A stretch of 64,000 nt of DNA. Origin: Lasiodiplodia sp. COLG20. Taxonomy: Eukaryota > Ascomycota > Dothideomycetes > Botryosphaeriales > Botryosphaeriaceae. How positions within the stretch are numbered: the first letter of the stretch is position 1; each line of letters starts with the position of its first letter. The stretch lies in assembly GCA_009801085.1 (NCBI GenBank), contig VNWV01000001.1, positions 3,100,001 through 3,164,000 on the forward strand, written 5' to 3'. Below the pieces are notes generated by a model. The model ran no database searches and was not told the DNA's origin. It worked only from the letters and a program-made list of their open reading frames with translations. Below are positions 1 through 12,230 of this stretch, piece by piece. The translations under genes and the position numbers were made by a program.

Positions 1-2769
1 TGACCTGTCCGAAACAGTTTCATCAGCAGTGAAGAACCCCACTTCACCGCGGAGCACAAGTAAAGGATCTCTTGACAGCGCCGCGCAGGAAAATGTCCCA
101 GTTGCGAGTGCAGCATGGTCGGGGTTTTGGATCACTACAAAACTTTAGCATTAGGAGACGAGTCCTTGGAGGTGTGTACTTACGCTCGTTTACGTTGAAC
201 GCATCAACACTCAGATAGAACCGAGCGGCGCTGGACCTCCCTTTCGCTACGCGTTCCGCCGCCTGGAAATCACCAATGTCCTCTCCCACATGAATATGGC
301 CTTCCATGATCTCTGTAAATCTTACACCCGCTCCCGAGTTGTTGGATTGGATCAGTCTGTCCGCCTCTTGGATGCCATATGTCATGGGAAGTGGTGTTTT
401 CGGTTCACCAAAAAGGTTCAGGGGACCATTTCGCGACCCATCGATGACCCATTTCTCTCTCTTCGCGAGGGTATCCATTGTTCGTTCGGCAAGAGCAGTG
501 ATAGTCGCGAAAGGGTTCACACCTGCAAGGTCAGCCAATAGTCTCTGAGAAACAATAGCTCAACAAAGTTACCTAAAGCTGTCGGTATAACAGCACCATC
601 AACGCAGACAAGGCCCTCGTGAACTTCATCACCGTCGCCCTTGAAAATCTCTCCAAAGTGGTTGGTGGCACCGGTACTACCCTCGCCGTTTCTGGCCATG
701 ATCAGTCCGCCCAACGGATGGACCGTGATCTCTTCACTGCTGTTGAATGCTTGGCAAAAGTGTTAGCTTAGCATCATTATGCTCAGAAATTGGGTTATAA
801 TCACCGGCATAGAACGGGGAGTTGATCATTGTGCCCCGGATTGCATCGGTTGCTTTTGTAAGGACGTTGTTCAGCTTTTTCACATGGTTGGTTCTGCCGA
901 CCCCAAAAAACTGGAGATACGGCTTGTCGTCAACGAGTGATAGTATGGCCTCATTGCTGTCGTGAGACATAATCAAATACGTCTGTGTTCGATTCACTGA
1001 ACTTCCCGTGGCATAGGGTCCCACAAGTCTGTTCTTGGTCCGCGATAACAGATGGCGCAATTGCTCGATGTATGCGTAGTGCGTAGGATAAATCCTACCG
1101 GGACATGCTTCCAGCATGGCCTGAAGAACCGGTGCCAATGCCGATGGGATAGCGCCTTCTTCAATGACGTGTCCGTCCAGAACATTTGGTGATGTCTTCG
1201 GGCCTCGATTATCGATAACGCCAGTGATGGTAGGACCAGGGGGCCGTTCGGATTGGGGCTTATCGCTGCCAATGCCATTGACGGTTTCGTCCGTGTTGTA
1301 GCCTACGGTCGACAGTCAGTAGCCGTTGTATCTATGATGATATTCTACCAACCAAAAGCCAGGATGTCTCCGTTTCCCGACATTTTCTGTCCGACGAATT
1401 GGGAGGTTTTCAGTCCATGTGCCTTCGAGCGGAGCATAATTCCTGTGCTTCCAATAGATCCAGCACCAAGGACACAGAGCTCTTTCTACAGCATTCATTA
1501 ATATATGTTCCCAAAACAAGGAGATTGGACTTACTGCGCGGACCCACATCAAATCGCTGTGAAATGCGTTCTTGAATGCTTTGCGTTCATCACCGTGCCA
1601 AGCATAGTAGACGACATACCCTTTCCCAGATGGATCCGGCAGAACATAACGCACTTCGCATTCGCAGAATATTTCTGTGCCATGGTTCCAGGCGTCGGGA
1701 ATGTAGTTCATGAGAACAGAGTTCTTGGACCCGTCGTTGACGCCCGTACAATCTTGGCCGGAGCCAGTTGATGCTTTCATCTCGACGCCAGCATTGTTGA
1801 ATCCGTTCTTGAAGAAAGTTGTCTGAGGCACACGGCGGAAGTTTTCCTTTTGGCCGAGGGCGATGGCCTGCTTCTCCAGGACGGAAAGCTTGTTCAGATG
1901 CGGATAGGACTCGGGGTACTCGGCCGGCTGAAGCATGTACTTGGCAAGTTGGTAATACCTGTCCAGCTCCTTCGGCTGGCTGCGGATTTCCTTGGGCCAG
2001 TTGCCCAACTGCAGAGTCCTTTCATCGCATTCGAGAAAAACGTTGGCATTGAGTAACGACGTTCCGCCCAGGCCTGAAAAAGAGAAGGTGCATCAGCATA
2101 GATTTCCGGAATGATATATTCCAAAGTGATCGTACCGTTGGCCACAAAAGCATTCTGGCCTTCACCAAGGATCAAATGATACAAACCCGTGTCGCCACCC
2201 AGAGCGACGTCAATTAGTGGACCGCTATCCCTGCCTGCGTTGCCCGATACATGGACTTCGGGCAAGGCTTCGACCAAGTTGCTGGGATATTCTCCGGCTG
2301 TATACGTACGTGGTCAGCACATCCCGTCTACGCAAGATAGAAATTAAATCCAGCACTCACGCCATTTTTCTTTGCCAAGCTCCAGGATTGCCACGCTCTT
2401 TCCAGCTCTTGAAGCTCTGCTGGCCGCAACGCCTCCACCATAACCAGATCCAATTACGACAACATCGTACTCGTGCCTGATGAGAGGCACTGGTTTGCTG
2501 AGCCTGGGGAATTTCGTTGGCCTGGCAGGCTGCTCGCGGCCTACAAAGAAAGAGGTATCGCCAACCATCAGACGATCTTTTAAGGTCTGCGACGGAGCCG
2601 CCTGCTGCATCGCTTTGCGGTCCCCGAATTTTACCTTTTTCGAGTTGACTCCACCGGGGTAGCCATCTTGCGTGTCGAATTTGGTCGCATTGGGGGGTTG
2701 GACAGCGCCGCCGCCAAAATCCTCTCCTGGTGGTGATGAACGTCCTTTTAGAGAGATACTCGGCGCCAT
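1..2769 (-). CDS. Cholesterol-oxidase-like GMC flavoenzyme (3' end beyond window)
   Basis: This is an FAD-dependent oxidoreductase of the GMC/cholesterol oxidase type, which oxidises a sterol or other alcohol. I read eight exons: 2769-2361, 2297-2136, 2073-1535, 1485-1353, 1302-805, 749-573, 522-184 and 134-1. They keep one frame for 797 codons up to the window edge. The FAD-binding motif GSGYGG lies near residues 107-112, GLGGTSL follows as exon 3 opens, and HPLGG, typical of cholesterol oxidases, lies near residue 591. The Met at 2769 is preferred to the in-frame Met at 2814 because a TATATA sequence at 2841-2848 lies about 75 bp upstream of it. No signal peptide is visible, so the enzyme is probably intracellular. 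The family is clear from the motifs; the substrate is not. The C-terminus lies outside the window. Confidence 0.9.
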
Positions 2770-5700
2770 GTTGACGAGTTTCTTGCGATTTAGTGGTCGA
2801 TCAGGAGTATTCAAACGAGCTCCCGAGAATGGATTGCTTCATATATACCTAAGGAACACCGACATGCGCAAGTGAAACCCCTTGGTTTTAGGTGCCGTGG
2901 ATACTATGCTGCAGACATCTTGGATCAGCACGTGAAAAATTCGGGATGGAAGTCTCAGCTGAAGTTCGCAAACATCGGCTGACGCGCTGAACAACCGCAT
3001 TCGTCTAGGTTTCATTGCGCAGCATGTGAGAACCAAAAGGCGCATCGTGCCAAGAGCCCTTAAAGTTCTAGCGCGGGGTTGTGTATTTCTTTGTTCGAAG
3101 GTGATCTCGGCAGGGCGCAAGCTGGTCACCCGACACTACAAACGATCGATTGATGAATGCAGCCTGGCTTCGGTCGTTCCAAGTGCAAAGTGCAAACCCA
3201 TGAAATGTGAAAAGAGTAGAGGCAGGAACTGAGTAATCTTGAAATTGAGCCTAAATATTGACTACAGCACCGAAAAGTCAGCGAGAGTATTTGAAAATAT
3301 TTCGAGAAACAGCTGTGCCTTTCTCTCATGCCATGAGTAGCTGGAACTGTCGTCTGGACGAGTGTTTTTTTTTTTTTTTTTTACAGTAGTCATCAATCAC
3401 AAAAGTCGAATCGACCACTTTTAATCCACCTTTTTCTACACTACCTACAGCCCTGCAAAATAGCACCAAGCCCCCCATAATTTATTGCTGAAAGTTGACT
3501 GTATCAGCTCGGCGTGAATCCACTCTCACCCTTCCCCCTTGATAATGGTAGACCTCGCAATTGTCGTCATCTTATACTTTTTTCATTCGCCTCTGCCTAC
3601 GCAGACAGCGCGCTAAAGTCCCGGCACTAATGCACGGCGCCCTAGCCGATGGTGTCCCAACCGTTAGATCCCAAGCCGATGGCGCCATCGAAGACAGGGT
3701 TGACAATCTCGAGCTTCGCGTCGCGCGCACATGGGCAGTTCCCGCAGGGAATTGAGGCAGTATTCCAAATTTGCCTCGTTCGCCCCGTCTGGCTTGCTGC
3801 CAGATATCAGTAACCTCTGCGCTGTTCCGACAGAGGCGCTATCATGTGTTGTGTGGGGGGAAAAATCGGGTTACGGTGATGCGCTGGGCTGGGGCGCGAA
3901 GCTGAGGAGGTAAACAAGTGATGTATTGAGCTACCCGAAAGAAAGCACTAAGTACCCCCTTGACCGTCGCACCTAGCAACAACGGGTCAGCCTCTCGTTA
4001 CTTAGTCCTAGCCTGTACCATCCCGGCGTGTGTTAAAGAGCGGGACCGCGCGGGGAGAATCTTATCATCCCCAGCAGTGCGGCTCGTGAAAGCTGGGAGC
4101 CCGAGTACCTCCGTCTTGGAATGAAGATTGTCGTGATCGTAGATGCAGAGGCCGCCACACAAAAATTGCCACATGCCGATGCAAAAATAGATGGTCCACC
4201 GCGCAGCTGATGGACTGAAATTTTAATCTGTGTTTGAAAGGAATACTCGAGACCTTGTCGACAGAGTAATGGGAATAAATGTGGAGTAGCATCAATGCGA
4301 AATGCCCAATTGAGTATTTGTTCCTTTCACTACATGTTGTGGATGCTGTAACTGCACCACCGCATTGCGTCAGCCACCAACACTCTGCAATTCTAGAATC
4401 CTTATTCATCATCATGTCCCCGGATTCGCACCAGTGAGATTGCTCTTCTAGCTGGCTAATCTTTGCATGACAACAAGAATCTAAGCGACGTTCTTGTGGC
4501 TTAAGCCATTAATTACTAGCTGTTTCCAATGTGGAGACTCCTACTTCTCGGCCCCCATCTAGCCTTTTTATCCGCGCTAATCGCGCATATCATTTACCTC
4601 CCGAACAACCGTTCAACCATGCTTAGCCGAATAGATACCTACATCCTTCGGAAGCCTCGGAACGGAAGCAGCCCGATGCACAACATACTGGCATCGTCTT
4701 GGACCCATTTCTGCAATCGACCCATTTGTGCAAGTCACCAATCACATTGTCCGGACGAGCGAAGTATGCACAGGCCAAGTTTGCCCAATATGAACGTAAA
4801 GTTTGACAGGCAAATAAGAGAAGCCGAATACAGCTGACAAGCTGTAATCTACATAAATGGGTCGCTTGCAGAAATGGGTCTGAGACGGTATGAGGATTCT
4901 AGACTCTACGATATAGAACTAAAACCCGGCAAGCATCAGAAGTTGTCCTCCCGGCCGTGTTGATTTGCGTGCCAACTAAAAGTTCATCCACAGCACACAA
5001 TTAATTGACCGCTTAATCCTTCGGCAATTCAGGCCAAGTAATGGGGTAATGGACTACTCATCAACCCCCATCACTGAAGGCGCGCGCCAAGCGAATGGAG
5101 ATGCTTATCCCATCCACGCGAACTTTCCTTTACCCTATCTCATTCCCCCCCACGCCAACGTCTGCTTGTAACACATCATAGTAGTGGCACAGCATCTAGT
5201 CATGGATGGCGCCCCCGTCGTGACACGCGTGTACGATGTTCCCGAAGGAGCAAATTCTGCGAGCCCATCTCACGCCCTATAGGAGGAAGTAATTGCAGTA
5301 GTGCCGGGCCGCGTAATGCCAAACTACCAGCCTGTGTCATGATCCGGCTCTTGCTTCGACTGCGTATGCGGAATGTGGGTCGTGTTCCACTGTTTCCGGA
5401 GCTAGTGCCGGCGGCTGCCGCAGAGACTATTATGCTGCCGGAGTTGTTTCCATGGCTTGCGGAAAAAACCAAAAAATAAAAACGACAATCCAGATTGGCG
5501 AGCTTGAATCCCGCTGCATGTTGTGGACCACAGCATAGATGACGTGATTGCTACTACCGCCTCCAGAGTTCGCGTCAATTTCTCACTCGAGTAGCAGATA
5601 TACCTTGTGATTGGACAAGGTGGGCTTACATCGTTCTAGAGTATCCTCACCAGACGCCATTCTCGGAGCTCGGATCATCGTTGTCCTCCGTTGAGTTGGT

Positions 5701-6060
5701 GGCGCCAGTCCAGAGGCTAGTGGCATGCTTCTTGAATACATTACTCCACGGATTATTCCGCGAGGTATCTGAAAATAATCGCGCCATCTGGGGCTTATCC
5801 CATCCTGCGATGCTTAAAATCATGTTTCATTGGTCATGAAGTCGTTCCAATAGCTCAATTCGAGATGTTACACGTTCGGAGCAAGCCGGATCAAGATCAT
5901 GAGGCGAGATATGCATGTCAGACATGAGCCGGAGCATACCGTTAAGGGTTGGATATCAGCCGTGAGGCAAAGGATTGCTCGTTGCTATTGCATATTACGA
6001 CTTTCCTCAAAAAGGAAGGTGCAAATTGGTTGCAAAACGTGAAGTTGTTGCCTGGAAGCA
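2770..6060. other. Long intergenic region, no gene seen
   Basis: About 3.3 kb with only short, low-quality reading frames on both strands and no recognisable domain. It contains an 18-nt T run at 3365-3382. The part next to 2770 is the promoter of the leftward flavoenzyme gene, and the part near 6060 is the promoter of the rightward repeat-peptide gene. Confidence 0.6.
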
Positions 6061-6068
6061 TTTTTCTG

Positions 6069-6076
6069 ATATATAA
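6069..6076 (+). promoter_or_regulatory. TATA box of the repeat-peptide precursor
   Basis: ATATATAA lies about 130 bp before the ATG at 6201, followed by a CT/AC-rich stretch typical of a fungal transcript start. A GTAGGT at 6133 and a CAG at 6178-6180 could bound a small intron in the 5' leader. This is inferred from position and sequence only. Confidence 0.5.
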
Positions 6077-6200
6077 ACCCCTCACCACTGGAGAGAAACA
6101 AACCATCTTCAACCCCTCCACGGAATAAAACTGTAGGTTGCCTTATGCTCTTCCGGAATCAGCGCTAAGATCAGGCAGCCAGCCATTTCCACCTACGACT

Positions 6201-6743
6201 ATGAAGTTCTCCGTCGCCCTCAGCGCCGTCGTCGGCCTTCTCGCCACAGGAGCTACCTCAAATCCTATTGCGAACCCGAACGCCGTCGAAGCATCTGCTT
6301 CGTCCGAAATCAGCCCCGAATGGGACTACGGAAAGCGGGATGACATTATCGAGCCCGAGTGGGACTACGGAAAGAGGGACGAAGTCACTGAGCCTGAGTG
6401 GGACTATGGAAAGAGGGATGAGGTTGTTGAGCCTGAGTGGGATTACGGAAAGAGGGACGAAGTCGAGCCTGAGTGGGACTATGGAAAGAGGGACGAAGTT
6501 GAACCGGAATGGGACTATGGAAAGAGGGATGAGGTTGAGCCGGAATGGGACTACGGCAAGAGAGACGAAGTTGAGCCTGAGTGGGACTACGGCAAGAGAG
6601 ACGAGATTATTGAGCCAGAATGGGACTACGGCAAGAGGGATGTCGAGGGTGAAGTTGAGCCTGAATGGGACTACGGAAAGAGGGAGGCTAAGGCCGAGGA
6701 GACGGATGCTGTCGAGCCTGAGTGGGACTATGGCCGCAAGTGA
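6201..6743 (+). CDS. Secreted Kex2-processed repeat peptide precursor (RiPP-like, 11 PEWDYG cores)
   Basis: This 180-residue protein has a signal peptide (MKFSVALSAVVGLLATGATS) and a short pro-region. It then has eleven copies of PEWDYG; ten are followed by Lys-Arg and the last by Arg-Lys and the stop. The copies are joined by acidic spacers: DDII, DEVT, DEVV, DEV four times, DEII, DVEGEV and EAKAEETDAV. The plan matches Kex2-processed repeat proteins, including precursors of dikaritins such as ustiloxin, phomopsin and asperipin, and alpha-type pheromones. Cleavage after KR and trimming of the basic residues would release peptides close to (DEV)EPEWDYG. The Trp and Tyr in each core are plausible cross-linking sites. 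I do not recognise the core as a known pheromone or dikaritin. The longer frame opens with a non-ATG codon, so the start is the Met at 6201, which begins the signal peptide. Secretion and repeats are read directly; modification is inference. Confidence 0.9.
   Translation: MKFSVALSAVVGLLATGATSNPIANPNAVEASASSEISPEWDYGKRDDIIEPEWDYGKRDEVTEPEWDYGKRDEVVEPEWDYGKRDEVEPEWDYGKRDEVEPEWDYGKRDEVEPEWDYGKRDEVEPEWDYGKRDEIIEPEWDYGKRDVEGEVEPEWDYGKREAKAEETDAVEPEWDYGRK
6318..6740 (+). repeat. Eleven coding tandem repeats (about 36-51 bp each)
   Basis: The units encode PEWDYG, then KR (RK in the last copy), with spacers of 4 to 11 residues. The nucleotide copies differ mostly at synonymous sites: Pro uses all four CCN codons, Glu GAA/GAG, Tyr TAC/TAT and Gly GGA/GGC. 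The core peptide itself is invariant. The four central units are the most uniform in length, suggesting recent unit duplication. Confidence 0.9.
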
Positions 6744-7534
6744 GATGCCAACGCCGAATAAGATAGCGCTACTCGGAGATATGGTAGCGTAAACAGTTTA
6801 TCGGACGGTTTTGACCTGCTGTTTTCCATACCGTTGTTCTGGTCTACGTGACAATCAAGACTGTGAGCATGTAAAAATCTGAGATATTCAAATGATCCAA
6901 TTGCACTTTTTATCTGATAGCTTCCTTGGCTTCTTCGCTCTACGCAAATTAATATTATTCAGGAGATTAGTACATCATCCTGCGGACCACTTTCAAGTTT
7001 CATGTCGGGCCTCCTACGGGCCTGAGAGAATAGCGCGAAACTCGAATGAATTCTCAAGTCGGCGTCCGATTCTAGTAAAACACTACGTGTGATTCTACAA
7101 CCTTCAACAACACGCAAGCGTTCAGTAATATTTTATAAACAAGTCTTACATACCAGCCGATCATGTATACGTTATATTTCCGAATAAGCTTAAAGCCGTC
7201 CGCTGTTTGATTTGTTTCGATCTGCGTACCTATCCCTGTGGTATTCTTATCCCCCGGTGCAGAAATGTTTGCATTCTATTAAATCATTGGCTAATATCTC
7301 TAAAATGATTGGCACGATGATCTCTTTGGTTTCTTATCTACCGTTGTCCGACGCGTCACATCATTGCCCTCTACGGTGGAGTTGTGTACCTTGAAGTCCC
7401 ACGCATTACGTCATCAACCCCCTCAATATGCGCATATATGGGTCATGCTTGTGAGGCATTCAACTCAAACCCAGCCGGAGGGATTTTGCCGAATAATTGA
7501 CTTTCGAAATCTCAACATCTGCCAGATTGTTGAA
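6744..7534. other. Intergenic, no gene seen
   Basis: AT-rich sequence holding the 3' end of the peptide gene and the promoter of the rightward oxidase gene. No convincing reading frame or structured RNA was seen. Confidence 0.6.
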
Positions 7535-9387
7535 ATGGGAGAACCCAAGTCAGTAGCTATTGTTGGCGGTATGTGGATTCACGCCGCTATGTTTCTCTAC
7601 AACACTAACGAAAAGGAAAGCGGGCGTCTTCGGCCTTTCGCTGGCTGTTGCGCTGAATGAACGGGGTACGTAGCAAGCGCGGAGCGAATGTCTTGAAAAC
7701 CCGCCGTCTAATAGAATGCCAGGCTACAAGGTCAAAGTTTTCGACCAGCACAGATACGACGAAACCGGCTATCAGCCCGGGATTGACGCTTCTATTCAGG
7801 CGGCCTCAGTAGACGAAAACAAGATTGTGCGTTGCCCACTGCAGTGTCATCATTGTTTCGAGCGGACAGAACTGAATCCTCCTAGTTCCGGGCGTCGTAC
7901 GGGACGAAGCTGCACTACCAACGACTTGCTCTTGAAAGCCGCGAAGCCTGGCAGCTACTTAACGAAACGCGTAGGCATAGGGAACCTTCACATGGACACG
8001 GTGAGGATCTTTTTGTTGGTTGCGGCATGCTTCGCGTACAGCCTACGGAGGACCTCGGAGCCTTGGAAAAGGAAACACTGGCGAATATGGAACGCGCCGG
8101 CCTGCGCGACACACAGTTTGTGGAGAGCAACCCGGCGGACCGTGAGCGTGCAGCGAGCTTGGGATGGGCGTCGAAGCTGCTTCAGTTCGAAATCCCCGAT
8201 GCGCCTGCGCACGCCACCTACGAGGCGGTGCTTGATTCCCTTGCGGGTTTCACGAAGTGCAGCGAAGCATGTGCTCACTTTCAAAAGATAGCTGCGGCCA
8301 AGGGAGTAGAGTTCCGGTTCGGAAGTCACGAAGGAGCGTTTGACTCGTTCATTGAGGACACTAGCTCGACATCGACAACACAGAAGCGGGCGGTTGGTTT
8401 GAAAACTCGAGATGGAGTTAGTCACAAAGCGGATGTGGTGGTTATTGCCGGTTCGTATGGCCAGATATCCTAAGTTCAGCTCTTGCTAATACGGCAGTAC
8501 AGCTGGGTCCTTCTCCACACAGCTGCTTCCTGACCTGTCGTATCATCTCGAGTCATCCGGAGGCAGCATTGCGACGTTCAAGATAGATAAGGATGACACT
8601 TACCTGTGGGACAAGTATTCACCTGAGAAATTTCCTGTCATGACATGGAAGAGCGCGCCACGTAACAGCAATGGGAAGGACACGGGCAGCGTCTACGTTT
8701 TCCCCCGGACCCCGGACGGCCTTGTCAAGATCGGCTACCGCGGCATCAAGGTGCTCAAAATACGTTGCTTCGCCTCATGACATGCGCTAATTTTCGCCAT
8801 CATCCCAGTTCACGAATTTTCAACCAGCCCCCACAGGCACTCCTTTCACCCAGGAGAAACAGTGGTCTGTGCCGCTCCCACCGGCTGAGTCGTTGACCAT
8901 TCCCCCACCAGCTGTAGCCGCGATCAGGAATTTCGTCTCCATTTTTCTCCCCGAATTCAAGGATGTTCCGTTCCACTCTACGAAGCTGTGCTGGTACACC
9001 GACTCGCTAGACAATTCCTTTGTGGTGAGGTATCCCGTTGGTTGCTCTGATCAAGCGTACTTGCTGACACCTGGCCATGGCAGATCGATTACGTGCCAAC
9101 CTACGCCGATAGATCAGTTTTCGTCTGTACGGGCGGCAGTGGCCATGGCGCTAAATTCCTGCCGGTCCTCGGAGAGGTGAGTTGATCTTACATGAACGGC
9201 GAACTGGAGCTTTCGATTGGCTAATTGGGCTCGCGTTTGCATGCAGCATGCCGCGGACATCTTTGAGAATGGGGATAAAAGTTCCTCGTACATGCGGCAT
9301 TTTTGGCGGTGGCGTAGCGATGCCCCGAGAGGGAACGGCCTCGAAGAAGGGCCCAACGGACCTCGTAATATTGCAACGGAAAAATAG
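7535..9387 (+). CDS. FAD amine oxidase, saccharopine/fructosyl-amino-acid oxidase family
   Basis: A DAO-fold flavoenzyme that oxidises the C-N bond of an amino acid or N-substituted amine. Exons 7535-7568, 7621-7665, 7723-7826, 7886-8450, 8503-8750, 8809-9024, 9084-9176 and 9247-9387 give 481 residues in one frame, a normal length for the family. The spliced N-terminus reads [14 protein letters not shown], the dinucleotide-binding motif. FRASYGT follows, VVIAAGSFSTQ occurs mid-protein, and near the C-terminus are KLCWYTD, whose Cys is the covalent flavin site in this family, and [11 protein letters not shown]. Relatives include L-saccharopine oxidase, amadoriases and FsqB of fumisoquin biosynthesis. 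It lies between the repeat-peptide gene and a Dal5-type transporter, so both peptide tailoring and nitrogen catabolism are open. The family is certain; the substrate is unknown. Confidence 0.9.
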
Positions 9388-10308
9388 GTCAATGGTGGAT
9401 CTCGCAGTCTTGTACAGCAAGCGAATATGTCCCTGATGCAGGCGGGGGTGAGGTCTTCGAAGAAATATGTTATGGAATAGGGTCACTTATCCAGGAGCTA
9501 CTTAGCATCAAATTGCCGTTTATCTCCATTTTAGCCCATATGCTGATGCTCCCTTACACCATGAACTCGCTACCAACAACATCTTGGAAGAGCAAGAGCT
9601 GTCATGTTTGCGCTGTAATCTGGCAGTAGTGCTCCACCTTGGTGTTTCCAGAAGTAATGTGCTTGAGATTGCTCTCAACACCGTCCGGTGATCGAAGAAT
9701 ATGCACCTTCTCGGTTTAGACAAGACGCCGCCCAGGCGGGCCATAATGACAAGCCTCGCAAAGCCTCCGGCTTAGAAGAGACAAGACGCCGCGAAGGCTT
9801 CGACACCATGCTGTACTGGATTACGTGGGCCTGGCCTTGGACATTCTTGGCATACCTGCCACTTGAAGAAAATCATACCGAATGGTGACTTGGCTCGGAA
9901 CTTGAGACGTGAAAATTTTGCTTAATCGCCACATCAGGGCATCTGATAGGAAGAAGCATGCAGGCGGCCAAGCCTTCCGCGTAGGTCGGATCTTACTTCG
10001 GAGCGGCAAGGCATCGTGAAAGTCTTGCCAAGGATGCATTCCCGGAGCTGCCAAGGTCATGCCAAGGCATTCTGGGTCTGTGGCTGTCTGCCGTGCTTCC
10101 ATGCAAATTGGTGCATTTACGAAAGGGCGGACTGCCGTTCTATCTAATAAGAAATATATTGAGACGTTTCTCGTCGTCAGTGACCAGAATCTCATTCTTA
10201 TTGTTGCGACACTTCTGATTAACGCTTCCTTGGATCAATTCTGAGGAATCCGGCGATTGCCTTGTCTGCTGTTCACCCCGAATCCGCAGCGGACTCGCAC
10301 TTCAAATT
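9388..10308. other. Intergenic, no gene seen
   Basis: Holds the oxidase 3' end and the transporter promoter. The 13-nt word GACAAGACGCCGC occurs twice, near 9719 and 9780. No gene was recognised. Confidence 0.55.
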
Positions 10309-12230
10309 ATGTCGTCGAACAAGTATGACTCTCCAAATTTTGCCAGATATATCTTTAAAAAGGGTAATGAGTATGCTAATGATACCATCTCAAGGGGAGT
10401 ACATGATGAGCCTGGAGCACCCCAGGAAAATGAGAAGGGGGCCGAATCCCGACCGGTGAACAGCCAGCATGCTGTTTCTTCGGGAGAACTCGACGATACC
10501 ACGGTCTTTTACAATCTACACAAGGACAAAGTAGAGCCCCTGACACCGGAAATTGAAGCCTCAATCGTTCGTAAGAACTTTTGGTTTCTCTTGGCGCAAA
10601 CGTGGTGGATCGCCTTCTGCATCCACCTAGACAAGTCGACTCTTTCCCAAGCCAGCACCATGGGAATCTTCAAAGATGTCAACATGACGAAAGCAGAGTA
10701 CAACGACCTTTTCGTGGTTTTCTACACTGGGTACCTCATTGCCCTCTGGCCAGGAGCGATAATCTCGCAGCGGGTCGGGCAGAAGCATTTCATCACTGCT
10801 TCATTGTTCCTATGGGCTCTATTGCTTGGGATGCACCCGCTGGTCAAGACGGGGAAGCAACTCATTGGCCTACGGTTCCTGCTAGGAATGGTCAGTCATG
10901 TCCCGACCGAATTCACATTGGAGCCTGCACTGATGCATATAATTCCAGACGGAATCTCAGATTGTGCCCAGCACTACGGTGGTGCACCAGGCTTTCTTTC
11001 CTCCGCGGAAGAGTCCATGGGTTCAGCTGTTGTGGTGGGCTTCTGGAAGCTTCGCAAACGTTCTCCTGACCATGGTCGCCTACAAGCTCATCAAGGACGA
11101 TAACGTGGGCGTTCTCGTGGGTGGAATCTCGTCGTGGAAGTGGCTGCATATCATTTGTGTCGTCATTACCCTGGCCGTCTTCGTTCCACTTGTGTTATTC
11201 CTGCCTAATTCCCCCGTGGACGCGAAGTGGTTGTCAACAGAGGAGAAAGTACACACAATCGCCATGATTCGCCGGGAGCGTGCTGGCATCTCAAACTCGA
11301 CCTTTAAGTGGTCGCAGGTGCGCGAGTGCTTCACTGATCTGAAAAGCTGGTTATTCATGTAAGTTTGCTGTCTCCTTAGCTTTTCGTAGCCGGTTCACTA
11401 ACAGATACCAGCTTCCACATGTTCTTCAACGAGCTTCCAAACAACACTTCACAGCAGTTGCCACTTATTGTTGTCGGATTTGGATTTACAGCTGCGGAGA
11501 GTGCGCTCTTCAATATAGCGAAGCCTTTGATCGGCTCGCTGCTGATTCTCGTCTCGGCATGGATGTTGTACAGCACACGCCTCGGCACTGGATACACGTG
11601 CGCCATCTCCTATATCCCCTGTTTCGTTGGTGGCATCATCGAGGTAAGAAATCATCAAGCCAACGAATATTACTATTTGGTTGCTTAACGTTTGCTCCTT
11701 CACGTAGCTCGCATCTCCATGGTCGAATAAGGTTGCCCTAGTCGTTGGGACTCAAATCTCTACATTTAAACCCTCGTATCTCCTGGGTCTCTCCTGGGCC
11801 GGGACAACGACGACTGGATATACTAAGAAACTCTTTGTCATGTCGAGCTGTGTCGTCGCTGCATCTGTTGCGAACATGATTTCGCCGGAGTAAGTTCCGC
11901 AACAGCACCTTTCCCCTTTTTCACAAACAGTGGACAGGACAACATCTGACAAAATACGTGCTCTCCAGATTTTGGCAGGAAAAATACAAGCCGCGGTATC
12001 GGCTGCCGTGGGCGTTCATGACAGCCTTCTGGTTCATCTCGCCTGCCATGTGTCTGATAATTCGCTTCTATCTCGTGCACGAGAATAACCGACGTCGGCA
12101 GCTGCTCGACCAGATTAACGAGGCTTCCGATAGCGATGTGTACGACACGGGTAGTCAGGTCATTGCAATCCACGACGATGATCTCGATCAGACAGATCGC
12201 CAGGATTTGAAGTTCGTGTATCCACTTTGA
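10309..12230 (+). CDS. MFS transporter, allantoate permease (Dal5/ACS) family
   Basis: A plasma-membrane symporter of the anion:cation symporter family, whose members import allantoate, nicotinate, pantothenate or related organic anions. Exons 10309-10890, 10949-11358, 11412-11643, 11708-11889 and 11969-12230 give 555 residues. After a hydrophilic N-terminus come about twelve hydrophobic segments. Family landmarks include NFWFLLAQTWW, the LDKSTLSQAS segment after TM1, and the LRFLLGM-TESQIVPS junction created by the first intron. The cytosolic C-tail is acidic. It sits between an amine oxidase and an amidase on the same strand, which suggests uptake of an amide or ureide substrate. Export of a peptide product would be unusual for this family. 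Confidence 0.88.

Noticed and set aside
3365..3382. 18-nt T run as terminator or retroposon tail
   Set aside because: No adjacent gene end, SINE-like body or target duplication was found.
6268..6792. Second long frame across the peptide repeats
   Set aside because: It is a Gly/Thr/Arg/Ser-rich shadow of the repeat frame, without signal peptide or conserved unit.
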